A stretch of 64,000 nucleotides of DNA. Source: Hymenochaete sp. R1. Lineage: Eukaryota; Basidiomycota; Agaricomycetes; Hymenochaetales; Hymenochaetaceae. Numbering within the stretch: position 1 is the first letter of the stretch; every line of letters starts with the position of its first letter. This document shows, piece by piece, positions 11,479 to 24,875 of this stretch. The stretch lies in the NCBI GenBank assembly GCA_019400425.1, contig JAFREE010000015.1:124001-188000 (forward strand), in the 5' to 3' direction. A model generated the notes under the pieces. That model saw only the letters and a list, made by a program, of their open reading frames with translations, did not search any database and had not been told where the DNA came from. The translations under genes and the position numbers were made by a program.

Positions 11479-12107
11479 ATGTCCACAGAGGAAGTCATCA
11501 AAGAATTCAATGCATATCCTTTCGACGCAGATCAAAATTTCCAGGCGAGTCCCGAGCCTCAAGCCTTCGTAGAACACGATGCGAAAAATTGAACGCATTC
11601 CCTATAGATCGGCCTGCAGAGTATCCTGAACTCCGGAGAAGGAACAGATGGCGCCGATATCATAGGACGAGCGAAAGCGTTCTACTTCTCGACGTTCGTC
11701 CTCCAATCCTATTCTCCTCGCTTGTCATAGACTCTTGATACATCTTTCCGGGATCACAGCGTTTCGGGACACAAAATCACATGGGAAGAGATCCAAGCGA
11801 CGCAATCCACCACCGTGCCTTCGCTCTCGGACAAAGGTTTGCTATCAGAGCCCAGTTCATCCAATGCCAGTCGAGGAGGGGAGACACACGCGTTGACGTT
11901 TGCGGAGATTACACAATTAATCGAGTCCGGAAAGACATATCTCATCCCGAACAACGAGGCGATAACTAGGGGCATCAATGTAGGTTACAGCCAATGCTAT
12001 TTTACGGTCAACTCGTTAAACCGGAAAGAATTCAGGAAGCTTCACCTAGTTCATCTCAATTAGAGCCTCCGAAGAAACCCTGGGAGGCTACGGTAGACGT
12101 AGAGTGA
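11479..12107 (+). CDS. Small KPWE-motif protein, PEX39-like
   Basis: Exons 11479-11544, 11608-11693, 11760-11979 and 12036-12107 join to 147 residues. The C-terminus carries a conserved-looking block, LTFAEITQLIESG, then IPNNE, then PSSS and PPKKPWE. A [KR]PWE motif near the end is the signature reported for PEX39 (yeast Yjr012c, human C6orf226), a factor in peroxisomal import of PTS2 proteins that works with PEX7. The small size fits. The first intron (11545-11607) is GC-AG (CAG/GCGAGT). The link to PEX39 rests on the motif and size only. Confidence 0.6.
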
Positions 12108-12456
12108 AAGTAGTGAAGAAAAGCGTGACCATGTTCGAGTTGGTGTTGGTTATTGTTTGTATTGTCTCGGATATCTTTTTGTCCGATAGTTGGACTCGGT
12201 TTCTGTGTCCATTGTCCAGAATAATGTAGAAGTGAATGTATAGTTGAGAGTCAGTCTGGCTTCAAGTTGGATGACGTGAAATGAGCCAAATGACTCGAAC
12301 ATCGTGTGATACCAGTGATACCTCCTTCAAGTTCAACGCGTCGCGACGCGCCTTTGTCACGTGTATGGCCAGAGCACTGAAAGTTGAACGGCTCAAGTTG
12401 AACGTGCACTTGCTCTTACCCCTATCATCTCTCTTGTGATACACTTGTTCCTACAA
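12108..12456. other. Promoter of the SNF2 gene
   Basis: The 349-base gap holds several CAAGTTGAAC-like repeats (12255-12400), the GC-rich palindromic box at 12336-12353, and a CACGTG core at 12358-12363. It is both the 3' flank of the PEX39-like gene and the promoter of the SNF2 gene. Confidence 0.5.
12336..12353. promoter_or_regulatory. MCB-like box, copy 1
   Basis: The 18 bases ACGCGTCGCGACGCGCCT contain the ACGCGT core of the fungal MluI cell-cycle box bound by MBF. They lie about 105 bases upstream of the SNF2 gene start. The same 18 bases occur at 51312-51329. Function as an MBF site is inference. Confidence 0.45.
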
Positions 12457-15400
12457 ATGGAGAGTCTGTGAGTGCTCACATAAATTAGGCTGGTAGTTAT
12501 TGCTCAAATTTCGGTACAAGGCGCCGACAGTTGACAGGCTCCGAAGATCTCGTTCCCCTGGGCCGCAACGTTCACCGACCTCAAAAGGTTTCAAAGTCAC
12601 CAAATTTAAGCTCCCAAGGCTCACATATAATCGTATGTTTCAGAAAATAGATCGCAATTATGTCTAACTTTTTTTTAGGATATATCATCTACAGATTCTA
12701 GCCCTGTTACCTCACATGTCCTTCCAAAACAACGTGCAGAAGAATTGCCTGCAGCTGCTCGTCCACAATCCAAGGTCTTGGCTGCGATAGACATAGACTC
12801 AGACGATTCAGATGACGTCCGGATTCCTCATGCCAAACCTGCCTCGAACAAAGTAAAGCGCTTGGTATGGTCGGATGATGATGACGAAGATACACTAACT
12901 GGCTCCCAGTGCGTAATACTATTGAATGTGGCCACGCTTTACTAACGGGCTATGTAAGGTCGAACCGTAGCTCAAAGCCCGCCTCGATCGCAAAAGTGGC
13001 CTCTGAGAAACCTGATACAGCTCCGCTAGTAAAGTCGACTATGATCAACATGCAACCCGACAAACCAGATCCACATTTCATGCGGAAACCACCGACAATC
13101 ATCAAGCCGCCCTCAAACCCTCCACTTCAGCTAGGCAGGTACAAGAAAGACGAAGGAGGCACGATGTGGGAGACGTTCGATGAACCCGAACTTGATAATC
13201 TGTATGATCCTTTGAAGTCTGCAGGTGAAGCCGAGAAAGACCTGCAAGAGCTCTTGCAATCGAGTATGAACGACACGAATCTTACGGTTGATATGAACGA
13301 CGCGATTGTGGAGGGCTTCGCGGAGGACATCAGGCTTTTGCCTCATCAGATTGTGGGGAGGCTTTGGATGCGTGAGCGTGAATCGGGGAAGAAACGTGGT
13401 GGAATTCTCGCAGATGACATGGGGTAAGTTTTTGTCCCGAATCGCGCAATTGTTCCATTAGTTGACCTTTTCGGCCCTTAAAAAGTCTTGGAAAGACTAT
13501 ACAGACTTTGACACGTGTCGTTGATGGCAGACCGCGTAAAGCAGATAAGAATTCTGGGTATTCTGCTACCACATTGTGAGCTACTACTCCAGGTGAATGT
13601 GCAATTCCGCATGCTAATTTTTGGAATACAGAGTTGTCTGTCCCGTGGCTTTGATCGGACAGTGGGCTAGCGAAATTCAGAAGATGGCGGTCGGCTTGCG
13701 GGTGATAGAGCATCATGGGGGGTCCAGGACCAAAGATGCGAAGAAATTAATGGAAAATCACATTGTGGTAGGAAATTCCTTTCCCGTGTGATCTCGCTTG
13801 TAGTGACGTCTCTGGACAGGTAACTTCTTACAGTGTGTTAGCTTCGGAGCACGCCACTTATCTAGACAGTCAAAAAGACAAGGCGAAGAACGAATCAAAG
13901 AGAAACGACAGCGATTCCGACGACTCAGAGCCTCCTTTTGGGCGTACAGTGACGAGAAAGAGTGTAAAGGCGAAGAAGGTCATGGACGCTTTGTTCCATG
14001 TCAAATGGTGGCGCATTGTTCTCGGTGTGTTCTACCTCGAAGCAAGTCCGTGTAGTAGACAAGCTTATTGGGTGTCACAGACGAAGCTCATAATATCAAG
14101 AATCGGACTACTAAAAGTGCCATGGCATGTTGTGAACTAGACGGGAAATTCCGTTGGGCCTTGACGGGTACTCCAATGTAAGTGAACTTCTGCTTCCGTT
14201 TCTTATGCAAATTGATGATGTATACGTGCGTATTTTAGGCAGAACAACGTCGAAGAGCTCTTTTCTCTCCTTAAATTCCTTAGGATAAAGCCCCTCAGTG
14301 ATTGGGAAACTTTCAACAATCAGATAAACAAACCCGTAAAGTCAGGAAGATCCGCAAGATCAATGAAGCGACTGCAGGTATGAGACAATTGATAATTGGT
14401 GAGAACTTTGGCTTCAGCCTGACTGTTTGTGCATAGGTCGTATTGAAAGCAATCATGCTTCGAAGGAAGAAAGATTCAGAATTGAATGGCAAGCCGCTTA
14501 TTAGGCTGCCGGAACGTCACGTCGAAATTCTGGTTGGCTCCTTCGACGACCAAGAGCGAGAATTTTACGAGTCAATCTCAGCAAGAGTCGAATCTACCTT
14601 GGAAAAGATGGAAAAAGCTGGACAAGTTGCAAAAAGTTATACATCTATGCTTGTCCTTCTTCTTCGACTGCGTCAAGCGTGCAACCATCCTTCTCTCATT
14701 TCAAAGGATTTTACTGCTGACAACGAAGCTGTTGAACCCCAACCAGCGAAAGGTCAAGATTTGGATGACGCAGATGACCTTGCTAATATGCTCGAGCAGA
14801 TGGGCGTTTCTTCTGCACGAAAATGTCAGATGTGTCAGACGAGGTACGCAGAATGTTTACTACACATATAAGTTCGTAATCTGATATTAGTATAGCTTGA
14901 CGCCTTCAAATTCTACACTAGAATCGCCGCACTGCAATGATTGCAACCTCCTTGCACTCAAATCGAAGCGGCAAGCTGTTGCCAATGGGTCGCTGCCTGC
15001 GGAGTCAGCAAAGATCCGGATGATGTTGAAAATTTTGCGAGACATCCAAGAGCGACCTGATGGCGAGAAGACTATCATTTTCTCGCAGTTCACATCCATG
15101 TTGGACATCATTGAGCCATTCCTTAAGCACGAATGCATCAAGTTTGTGAGATGTAAGTGGCATGTCGCTATATTTTGGACCCTAGCGCTTACAATAATTA
15201 GATGATGGCAAAATGAAGAAGGATGAGAGGGAGAAGAGTTTGGCTACAATTCGGGAGAAAAGTTCTGTCAAAATTATTCTCATTTCATTCAAGGCAGGGA
15301 GCACAGGTTAGCCAACCTTCAATCGTTTAATATTCAGTCTTTTTTGAGACTCGCACCAGGTCTTAACCTTACTGCATGTAACAACGTCATTTTGATGGAC

Positions 15401-15708
15401 CTTTGGTGGAACCCAGCCCTCGAAGTAAGCTCTTCTGTCGGCTATAAATCGCAATTGCTTGCTTACACAATACCGCACAGGATCAAGCCTTCGATCGAGC
15501 TCACCGCCTTGGCCAAACTCGGAAGGTTCATATCTACAAGTTGACCATCGAACAAACCGTAGAGGAAAGAATTTTGACTCTTCAAGAAAAGAAACGGGAG
15601 CTTGCAGCTGCGGCACTGAGCGGAGACAAGATGAAGAATTCCAAGCTTGGACTAGACGACCTTATGGCTCTGTTCCGTCACGGCGGCAGGGACGATGAAG
15701 ACGACTGA
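12457..15708 (+). CDS. SNF2-family DNA-dependent ATPase (Rad5/Rad16-Uls1-like)
   Basis: This multi-exon gene includes exons 12679-12908 and 12959-13423. After an acidic, Ser-rich N-terminus, the helicase core reads in order: [14 protein letters not shown], Walker [29 protein letters not shown], the DEAH box (LDEAHNIKN), [11 protein letters not shown], then [25 protein letters not shown] and [16 protein letters not shown] motifs V-VI. These proteins remodel or clear DNA-bound proteins in repair and SUMO-linked pathways. Between the two ATPase lobes lies a short CQMC...CNDC cluster, not a full RING. The first exon is uncertain: the ATG at 12457 needs a non-consensus donor to stay in frame, so the true start may differ. 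Confidence 0.85.
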
Positions 15709-17602
<1,894 letters not shown>

Positions 17603-18259
17603 ACTTAATAGTAACCATACCATCATACCACCTGTATTGTTCCTCGAGAATCGCTCCATATGTCTATACATAGTTCAAGGATATACGCGCTTGATACAGG
17701 CTTTCTTTTTTCGTTTGATTCGATTGACACTAGAAAAAAAATCATCTTATGGTATACCATGAGACGTAAGATAAGGACACGACATAGAGCAGTGCGATAC
17801 AAGTAAGAACCGTGAAACACAAAAAGTGGAGAGGGGGGCACTAGAGTGCCTATAATACATGAAGCGAAAAAAGGCACAGGAAAGAAAGAGAAAGGCGAGA
17901 AGTCGCGTCGCAACGTCTCAATAAAGATAGATGAAACATGAAACAGGTTGAATATGATGATATGCAGTGTCTATATGCTTGCAAGTGTATGGGCATGACG
18001 GGGTCGTGACTGGGTCGTAAGATATTATGAGGGAGAAAGCCTATAGAAAACTAAGAGAACTCCACTAATGTGTGCCTAACGTAGATTGCAATGCCACTGT
18101 TGAACTGAGTTTCCTAGAGAAAGATGAAGAAACCTCGAGACGAGTCGGAATGGGAGGAATAGAGCAATACATGTACGAAATGATGAAAGAGCAGTCTGGG
18201 ACGGGACCTGAGAATATCCAAATGGACGCGAGGGTAGATACTAGCCGCTACCAGAGTCG
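17603..18259. other. Convergent 3' region
   Basis: The ends of GDP-fucose synthase (plus) and the winged-helix-like gene (minus) meet here. The 657 bases are AT-rich in places and show no coding frame of note. Confidence 0.5.
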
Positions 18260-20355
18260 TTACGATGCCGTAGCCTCCACAATCTCCCCTTCTTCAGCTG
18301 CAGTAAGGGATGATGTTCGGGCAGGTTCGGGTAGAGTGGCAGTTATTTCCATTTTATTTACGTCAGGCTCGCCAGGAGCAGCGACAAGATCAGGTTCTTC
18401 AGAAATGGCGCTACCAGCAGCATGAATTGAGGCATCAGGAGCAAGAGACGTAGCATGCTTTGCTGGAACAGGTGACGCTTTATCTCCGTCAGTAAGTTCG
18501 CCTTTCATTTCTACTTCACGAGAATCCTGAGGTTGGGAGGAAGCATGCTCAGAAGGTGTAGACTCGACAGTTGGCTCAGCCTTCATAAGAGGACCGGAGA
18601 GAAGAGCAGGATCGATAGGGACTTCCTGGGGTTGAGAAAGAGGGGAGTTCATGATGTTGGCGAGACTCCCTGCTGGGAAGGGGTTTGGCCTTCCATCAAA
18701 GATATGTACCATTACAGGTGTATTGACAGGACCGCGGGCATGTTCTTGATATTGCGAAGGGGGGTGCGGGTGCTGTAGGTGCTGAGGCATAGGGCCTGGA
18801 CCTTGGATTGGTGCAAAGTGAGTTGTTTCAGGCACGAAACGCTCCTGTTCGTGCTCAAATTGTTCTTGGTGAGCTAAGTAAGCGTATTTAGAGAAAATAT
18901 ATTGGGAAGAGAATAAAAAAAACTTACCAGGCCGGTAGGAGCCGCCGGGAGGAACATAGTCTGGGTCGGCCTCGACCGATGCCTGACGTGAATGGCTAAG
19001 AGACTGAGAATCCTCTCCCACAAAGCTCGATTGCCTGTTCTTTCTCGATCTGGTCGCCCTTACGTAGTATGCACCGTCGTCACGACCACGGCTCCCGCGT
19101 CTATTGCTGGACGGAAACTCCCTTCGAGCGCGACCCTCACCAAGATTAAGTTGATAAGGAGATCCTCGACCTGGATGCCAAAATGCCTTGTGCTTTTGGA
19201 GAACATCGTTGACCATTCGCTGGAATTGGAAACTTTAATCTTTGATTAGCTACGAAAGGAGGTTTGCACTTACCTTAACAGCCTCGAAATCTGGGTACTG
19301 TCCAGCATACAATTCACCGACACGTTTCGAGATCTCCGGAACGGTGCGCTCTTCTGGTGCGTCAATCGACAAGAATGCCTTCACTACCTTCGCAAACCGA
19401 CTGTGATCATGTAAAAGATCTTCAACACACAGTGGCTTCGAGTTCCGTTGCGAAAGGCCGGTCCGTGACTTCTTAGGTGGCGGCGGAGACATCTCCTGAG
19501 AGGCGCTCGGGGGTGCCCTATGTTCACTACCGAACTCAGGATCGTTGTTGATGAATGGAAGAAGTGGCATCTGCGCTGGGTTGTGGTAGTCAGGGTTGTG
19601 CATGCCCGCGTCGTGCCCAAACATGTCGACTGCGCCGTTATCGTATGGGAAGGGTGAGATGGGAGGGAAGGATAAAGGTGGCAAACGACCATCGTTGATA
19701 TGGTGAGGAAGATGATGGCCCACTAGCTCGTTGATACCTGGTAAGGGGGGCTGAAAGTAAGGTGGCGCGTCGTACCCTGTTGGTCCTTCAATAGTTGGGT
19801 CAGTCAAAGAGACGAGGCGTATAGTTCGTCATAAACGCACCCATGTGGTGTCTTCCGTCCAAACGATATCCCATGTCTTCAAACGGAAGGGGGTGATAGT
19901 CATCAGGTCCACCTGGAAGCGTGCCGGGGCCGTAGTCGCCACTCCAGAGGAAAGCCTCTCCCCTGCTTCCATGAGTTGTGAACTCAGGCGGACCCGTGTA
20001 GCGACCTGACATTGGAGACGGGTACCTTGAGTGTTCCAAGCCCGCATAAGGCCTTGCCATACGGTCATGCTCTCTGTCATGTGGCTCCAGAGGCGGCTGG
20101 GGTATCAGGGAATCGCGGGAGAGAGCGGGATGCGATCTGACTTCCTTCAGGCCTCGCTCATCCAAGGAAAGTTGGCGAGGTTCGATGAAACCTGGGAAAT
20201 GTTCAACAGGACTGCGTTCATCCATCTGCATCTGCATACGTGCACAATATTGTCAGCTCTGCGTCTGTGGCACTGATGAAGAGAAGGAAGAGCAGACAAC
20301 ATACCATTGCTCTGGACACTCGAGGGGAACGGTCGTGAGTGCAATGGTTAGACAT
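18260..20355 (-). CDS. Winged-helix-like putative regulator
   Basis: Five exons (20305-20355, 19841-20231, 19274-19785, 18928-19219, 18260-18864) join to 616 residues. I do not recognise the whole protein. Residues about 275-340 form a compact, conserved-looking block. It runs through KAFLSIDAPEERTVPEISKR, then VGELYAGQYPDF, RMVNDVLQKHKAFWHPG and RGSPYQLNLGEG. The order (helix, helix, long helix, then a G-R-G-S wing) resembles a forkhead or related winged-helix fold. A basic, Arg/Ser-rich segment follows (KKSR before the block, RRGSRGRDDG after it). The flanks are Pro-, His- and Gly-rich and disordered, and the C-terminus is acidic. A nuclear DNA-binding regulator is plausible but unproven. 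Confidence 0.55.
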
Positions 20356-21181
20356 CCTTTTCCGCCAACGAGGGACCCGCAGAGTTAAGTAAGGGTAGAG
20401 CCGGGGACGCTCAAGTTTGCATGTAGCATTTGCATTTATAGGAGCAAAATTATTCGCCTGGAAGGGACGTGTGCCATTCGCACCTTTCCGGGAAGCTTCT
20501 GTATGGGGATCTCGGTTACGGCAAGGCCAAGTTTTAGCCTCTAAGTGGCACACCTCCTTCATGTGAGGGACACCGCGGGCACGCCACAGCCTGGTATGTA
20601 CTAGGCAATCGCCACTTTCGTCGAGAGACGAGGATGAAAAGTAGTCCCGGATTCGTGGCAAGTTGCCTGCCATTCTACTTGCCTCCCCAAGGGATTGAAA
20701 AGAATTAATGAAGCTCAAAATGACCTTGAAATGTTTTGTAGAAATCGACAGTATTTGAATCGATGAGCTAAATTGTTGGCCTATAGAAGTGATAAAAAAA
20801 GGGGCTGAGGCGCAATATTAGTGTGGCGGCAGGATCATCCCCCTTGCATAGTTACGATTTTGTGCTTTAGTGCCTCGCTGAGAGACGACTGTGCTTGAAA
20901 TGGGTGGCAAGAGAAAAGCGACGAAGAGTACGAAGCAGAGAGAGGACAACAAGGGAGGGTTCACAATCCTGTCGCTTCGCCGATATCTTATATTCGACAG
21001 ACCGAGCTGTGAGCGCCTGCTTCCGGGGTTAATTATCTGATGGAAACATCTGCTGCGAATCGAAAACTGTCAGACTCCGAGACCTCGAGAGATTGTGGGT
21101 CCATACAAAAAGCATGAATTGCATGGCCAAAGCATGCTCTTACATTAATGACACATAGAAAAACGTGCATACAACATAATT
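20356..21181. other. Promoter of winged-helix-like gene and RPS22 3' flank
   Basis: This 826-base stretch has an open minus-strand frame at 20360-20718 that runs into the first exon. It looks like 5' UTR with composition bias rather than a gene. I see no RNA gene or repeat. Confidence 0.45.
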
Positions 21182-21871
21182 TTAGTACACAAAGCCCAAA
21201 AGCTTCCCTCCAACATTCTTCCTACGAGCCTCATCGTGATCCATGATACCGGCGGAAGTTGTCTTTTAATAAAGGAGTCAGAATTCCGCTCACATAATAA
21301 AACAACAATATAGACGCACAAGGATGATGATTCCGAAACCACGAGAAGGCAAGAGCTTGTTTACCCAAGACTCGATTTCAGGAACTCGTACATTGAATCG
21401 AGGGCTGATGACGCCTGTTTTCGTAACTCTCCCGTTCAATTGAACGACAATCTTTCCGGCACGGTGGTCATCAATGATTTCAAATTCTCCGACGTAGCCT
21501 AAAAAGAAAACAGATTCCAGTCAGAAAGTGCTCTTTCGCGATCGTGAAATGTAGTCCATAAACTGAGCTTCGAGGTGAAAAAAACTACCAGAAAGTTATC
21601 TGACAGGACAAAAGAAGTCTTTCATTTCTCGGAATATTAAAACGTATGGCAGGTGGAAGTGAGTCCCACCAAACGTAGTTATTATCCGAATGTGCACAAA
21701 GGGTAGAAGAAAATGATATGTTAGACAGAAAGACTCACCATGGCGCTGCATGACATTTAGGAATTTGACGATGACCTTTGAAGAAGGTCTGATGAGGACC
21801 TGGCGCTTTCCACGTCTCTCTGCATTGACTATATTGTTCAAGCAGTCGTTAAGAACCGAAGTTTTGACCAT
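21182..21871 (-). CDS. rps22: 40S ribosomal protein S22 (uS8, S15A)
   Basis: Exons 21739-21871, 21320-21498 and 21182-21262 join exactly to 130 residues, the normal length. The protein binds 18S rRNA in the small subunit platform. The sequence reads [66 protein letters not shown] and ends [12 protein letters not shown]. The first intron (21499-21738) is 240 bases, about four times the local norm, and contains an H/ACA snoRNA candidate. It is divergent from RPS17, with 350 bases between start codons, so the two ribosomal genes probably share a promoter region. Confidence 0.97.
21547..21690 (-). ncRNA. Intronic H/ACA snoRNA, snR44-like candidate
   Basis: This lies inside RPS22 intron 1. Hairpin 1 (21630-21688) has a lower stem CGGA/TCCG, a two-sided pocket, then stems ACGT/ACGT and GGTGG/CCACC. 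It is followed by an H-box candidate AAATGA (21622-21627, ANANNA). A second hairpin closes with GTCC/GGAC and is followed by ACA (21550-21552), three bases from the predicted 3' end. The hairpin-1 pocket strands can pair with ATTAAA and AGTTAT on either side of UC in the conserved 18S stretch CATTAAATCAGTTAT. The pocket sits 14 bases from the H box. In yeast, snR44 lies in an RPS22 intron and guides this 18S site. Exact ends are estimates. Confidence 0.68.
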
Positions 21872-22114
21872 GGCTAGATAAAGAGAAAGAACGCTCGGCG
21901 ATGAGTGTCGTACAACAAGAGTACGATTCAAAGCGGAGCGGACCTGTAAAGTGCTAATGAATGACCTGTGAGTAGGACGTCGAGCAGTGAGCAACACGAG
22001 CACGGAAACGATGTCGGCGATGTGTAGATGGACTCGGCACGGAGTTCAGTCAGTCACTCAAAAACATGGTGAGAACCGATAGCCTGTATAAGGCAGCTAG
22101 CTATATAGTTAGTA

Positions 22115-22125
22115 GATCACGTGAC
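22115..22125. promoter_or_regulatory. CACGTG palindrome between RPS22 and RPS17
   Basis: The palindromic core TCACGTGA lies midway between the two divergent ribosomal protein starts. Such E-box cores bind bHLH factors (for example Cbf1) in fungi. A shared regulatory role is inferred from position only. Confidence 0.35.
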
Positions 22126-22221
22126 TAAGACACGATCTCGTCCAGAAGCAAGCTCGAGCTCGCCGCCGTCGACAACAACAGCTTCAGCAAACGAGAAACT
22201 TACGAACGTTCAAAGCACAAA

Positions 22222-22842
22222 ATGGGGCGCGTTAGGACAAAAACGACAAAAAGGGCGGCTCGCGTTCTCATTGAGAAGTAGTGAGTCCTGAATATATGCA
22301 TCCACGGAGGCGCTTGTCTAATCTCGCTTTGACATTTCAGCTACCCCAGGCTCACCCTTGACTTTCACACCAACAAGCGTACCATCGATGAAGTAGTGCG
22401 TTACATCTATGTGGAATTTAAGTTATCTTTGGATTAACCACGCGATCTGCAGGCTGTTGTTCCGTCGAAGCGGCTACGCAACAAGATCTCGGGATTCACT
22501 ACCCATTTAATGAAACGTATCCAAAAGGGCCCCGTTCGCGGTATCTCATTCAAGCTGCAGGAGGAGGAGCGTGAGCGTAAGGACAACTACGTCCCTGAGG
22601 TTTCTGCCCTTGATACGTCTGAAGCTGGTCTGGAGGTTGATCCGGACACCAAGGTAAGGCTGTATTCTCATACCCATCGCTTTCACGAAACATTACTTAT
22701 ACATGCAACCTTCTCACAATAGGAACTCCTTGTTGCTCTTAACTTCGACAGCCTCCCCGTTAACGTCACAAACCCTGTGTCCAACATCCCCGAGCGCACC
22801 GGCCGTCGAGACAGGCGGAATGTGCCAGGTGCTGGTCGTTAA
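22222..22842 (+). CDS. rps17: 40S ribosomal protein S17 (eS17)
   Basis: Exons 22222-22280, 22341-22395, 22453-22653 and 22723-22842 join to 144 residues, close to the usual 135-146. The protein is part of the small ribosomal subunit head. The sequence carries the family signature [77 protein letters not shown] and YVPEVS. The C-terminal tail is basic ([12 protein letters not shown]). It is paired head-to-head with RPS22. Confidence 0.97.
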
Positions 22843-23353
22843 TCTACGTCGTGTCTCATCCATCCTTTATCGCATCTTCTATGTGTTTTTCTCCTGCGCA
22901 TATGCTTCAAAATACATGCATGCAATTGTATGTTGTACAACTGTACATCCTCCGTGTTTGATCGAGAACTCGTAGCTGATTTAAGGATAAATTTTGAAGA
23001 CGCTTGCAACGCTGATTTTATCAAAGTTACTCTAGCCCTGGTTTGAAGCTGAGAGTGAGATAGAATGAGTGTAGACGCCGGCGTAATTATACGATGATTA
23101 GTTAACAACTTGCTTCCAATTTCCATAATCTCTATCGATGCTTCGATAGATACTTTAAACCAGCAAAGTATAGAGGCACGTGTTAATCCATGGTCAGTTA
23201 CTTCATACAACAGCTTTGAGCCTCCACTAGTACCAGTTCTCCCTTGTCACTCACCATACCCTCTGCAACTCGTCGCAGATTGAACGGTCTCCGGCCGTAA
23301 GGACATCTGACTCCTGCTCACCCTTACACAAATCGCCAGCTACTCTCATTTCA
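22843..23353. other. Intergenic, RPS17 to the next gene
   Basis: This holds the RPS17 3' flank and the promoter of the following plus-strand gene. I see no gene, RNA or repeat in these 511 bases. Confidence 0.5.
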
Positions 23354-24740
23354 ATGGAACCAATTGTCGAGGCTAGCAATATGAGTCTTCCATCTGTTCC
23401 TTCAGAATCTAATCCAGACGCTACTCTTCAATTACGAAAACCTCCTCTCAATCTGGTACGCGATCTATCCTGTCATAGAGTTTTCATCGTAATCATGTCC
23501 TAGATGGCTCGTGATTTGCAACTCCGATTACAATATGCCAGACTCAAAGTCGACAGAGGTTGGGTGCGTCTCATTTCCTCACAAAACGATGCCGCGATTG
23601 CAATCTGATAGGCCTAAGGACGCGATCTGAAGTAGCAAAAACAAAGTCTGACCGAAGTCGAGAATCTTTATTTCCATCACCAACATGCCCTTTCTCGCGA
23701 AGAAAAAGCTGCATTGGGTTCCGTATCGAAGTTGTCATTATCTAATACTTCACGGTCTGCTTCGAAGAAAAAGGCGAAGGACGAGAGACCGCCAGAAGGG
23801 CCACCTCCTGTGATGTTTGTGTTTGATGCACACGAAGGACAAGAAGTTTCGGATGCAGAATTAGCGGCCAGATCGAAAGAGAAAGCGAACGAAAGAAGCT
23901 CTCGACATCCAAGAAACGGCGTAAACAAACCGAGTAATGCATGGAGGGGTGGGTCTGTTTACAGTTTCTGAGTGTCTACATGTGCTAACGATCTGTCAGT
24001 ACCAAACTTCGGGAATCCAGATGGTGACGCTGCAATTGTAACATCGTTAGGCTATAGCATGAGTACTGGGACAGCCTTTGATACTGGCCAATCCCCGCTT
24101 AGGTCAGAGAAAGCGAGCGCTGAAAGTACCAAGTACTCGCCTGCTTCTACTGGTCTATCAGGTAATGAATGGGATACACCGACGGGGCATTCGCCACATC
24201 CAGGTACAGGCTCCTAAGCTTAGGCATTTCGAATCGTTCTTATCATTGACTCGTAATAAATACATCATGCTAGAACCTCTACGACCTAGTGTCAGCTCTA
24301 GTGTCCCGGTCCCCTTTCCTCATGCTGCCTCTCCGATCGCTAGCAGCTCGTCGAGCTCGCGAACAACGGCACATCCAATGGCGTCCCAACCTCAAGGAGT
24401 GGCGTCCTATCCTCCCCAGTTGGCGCCACCACTTCCAGCCATTTCTTCCCCAAGCTCAGCCGGTGCCACGGAGGTGTCTCCTGCCGATCGACCAATGACA
24501 ACGCTCACGTATGACTCCTTTTGGTCGCAGAGCGGGCAAGGGAATATCACGTACGGATACGGCCCGTATGCGAATGGACAGCGGGCGCCACGGACACAGA
24601 CACAGACGCAGACGGCTCAGAAGCAATGGTATGTTCCTTCAGGTGTCTATACGGTCCCCCCGCCACCTATGTATCCGATCCAGGCCTCGAAGCGAAGCGG
24701 TGAGAGCGGGAATGCAGCGCCTGATAGAGCAACCTCATAA
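23354..24740 (+). CDS. Unknown Ser/Pro-rich protein, possible Whi5-like motif
   Basis: Exons 23354-23455, 23504-23563, 23636-23948, 24000-24203 and 24274-24740 join in phase to 381 residues. Near residue 35 is an amphipathic helix, MARDLQLRLQYARLKVDRGW, followed by TEVENLYFHH. It resembles the short helical motif of fungal Whi5/Nrm1 G1/S repressors (L-x-x-RL-x-x-A-x-x-K), but one motif is weak evidence. The rest is disordered: a basic patch (SKKKAKDE), then Ser/Thr/Pro-rich sequence and a Tyr/Gly/Gln-rich tail. A nuclear regulator is possible. Confidence 0.55.
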
Positions 24741-24875
24741 CATGTCTTCAACTCATTTCCATCTCTGGTGCCTATGTTCTGCACGATTTGCTTTGGTAAT
24801 AATTACAATATAATAATTCTGTTGAAACTACTACTGCGATCAATTGACTATCCACTCAGTCGGAACGTAACCAAA

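Noticed and set aside
20360..20718. An open minus-strand frame upstream of the winged-helix-like gene
   Set aside because: It could extend the protein, but the ATG at 20355 has a good context and the upstream part looks like 5' UTR.
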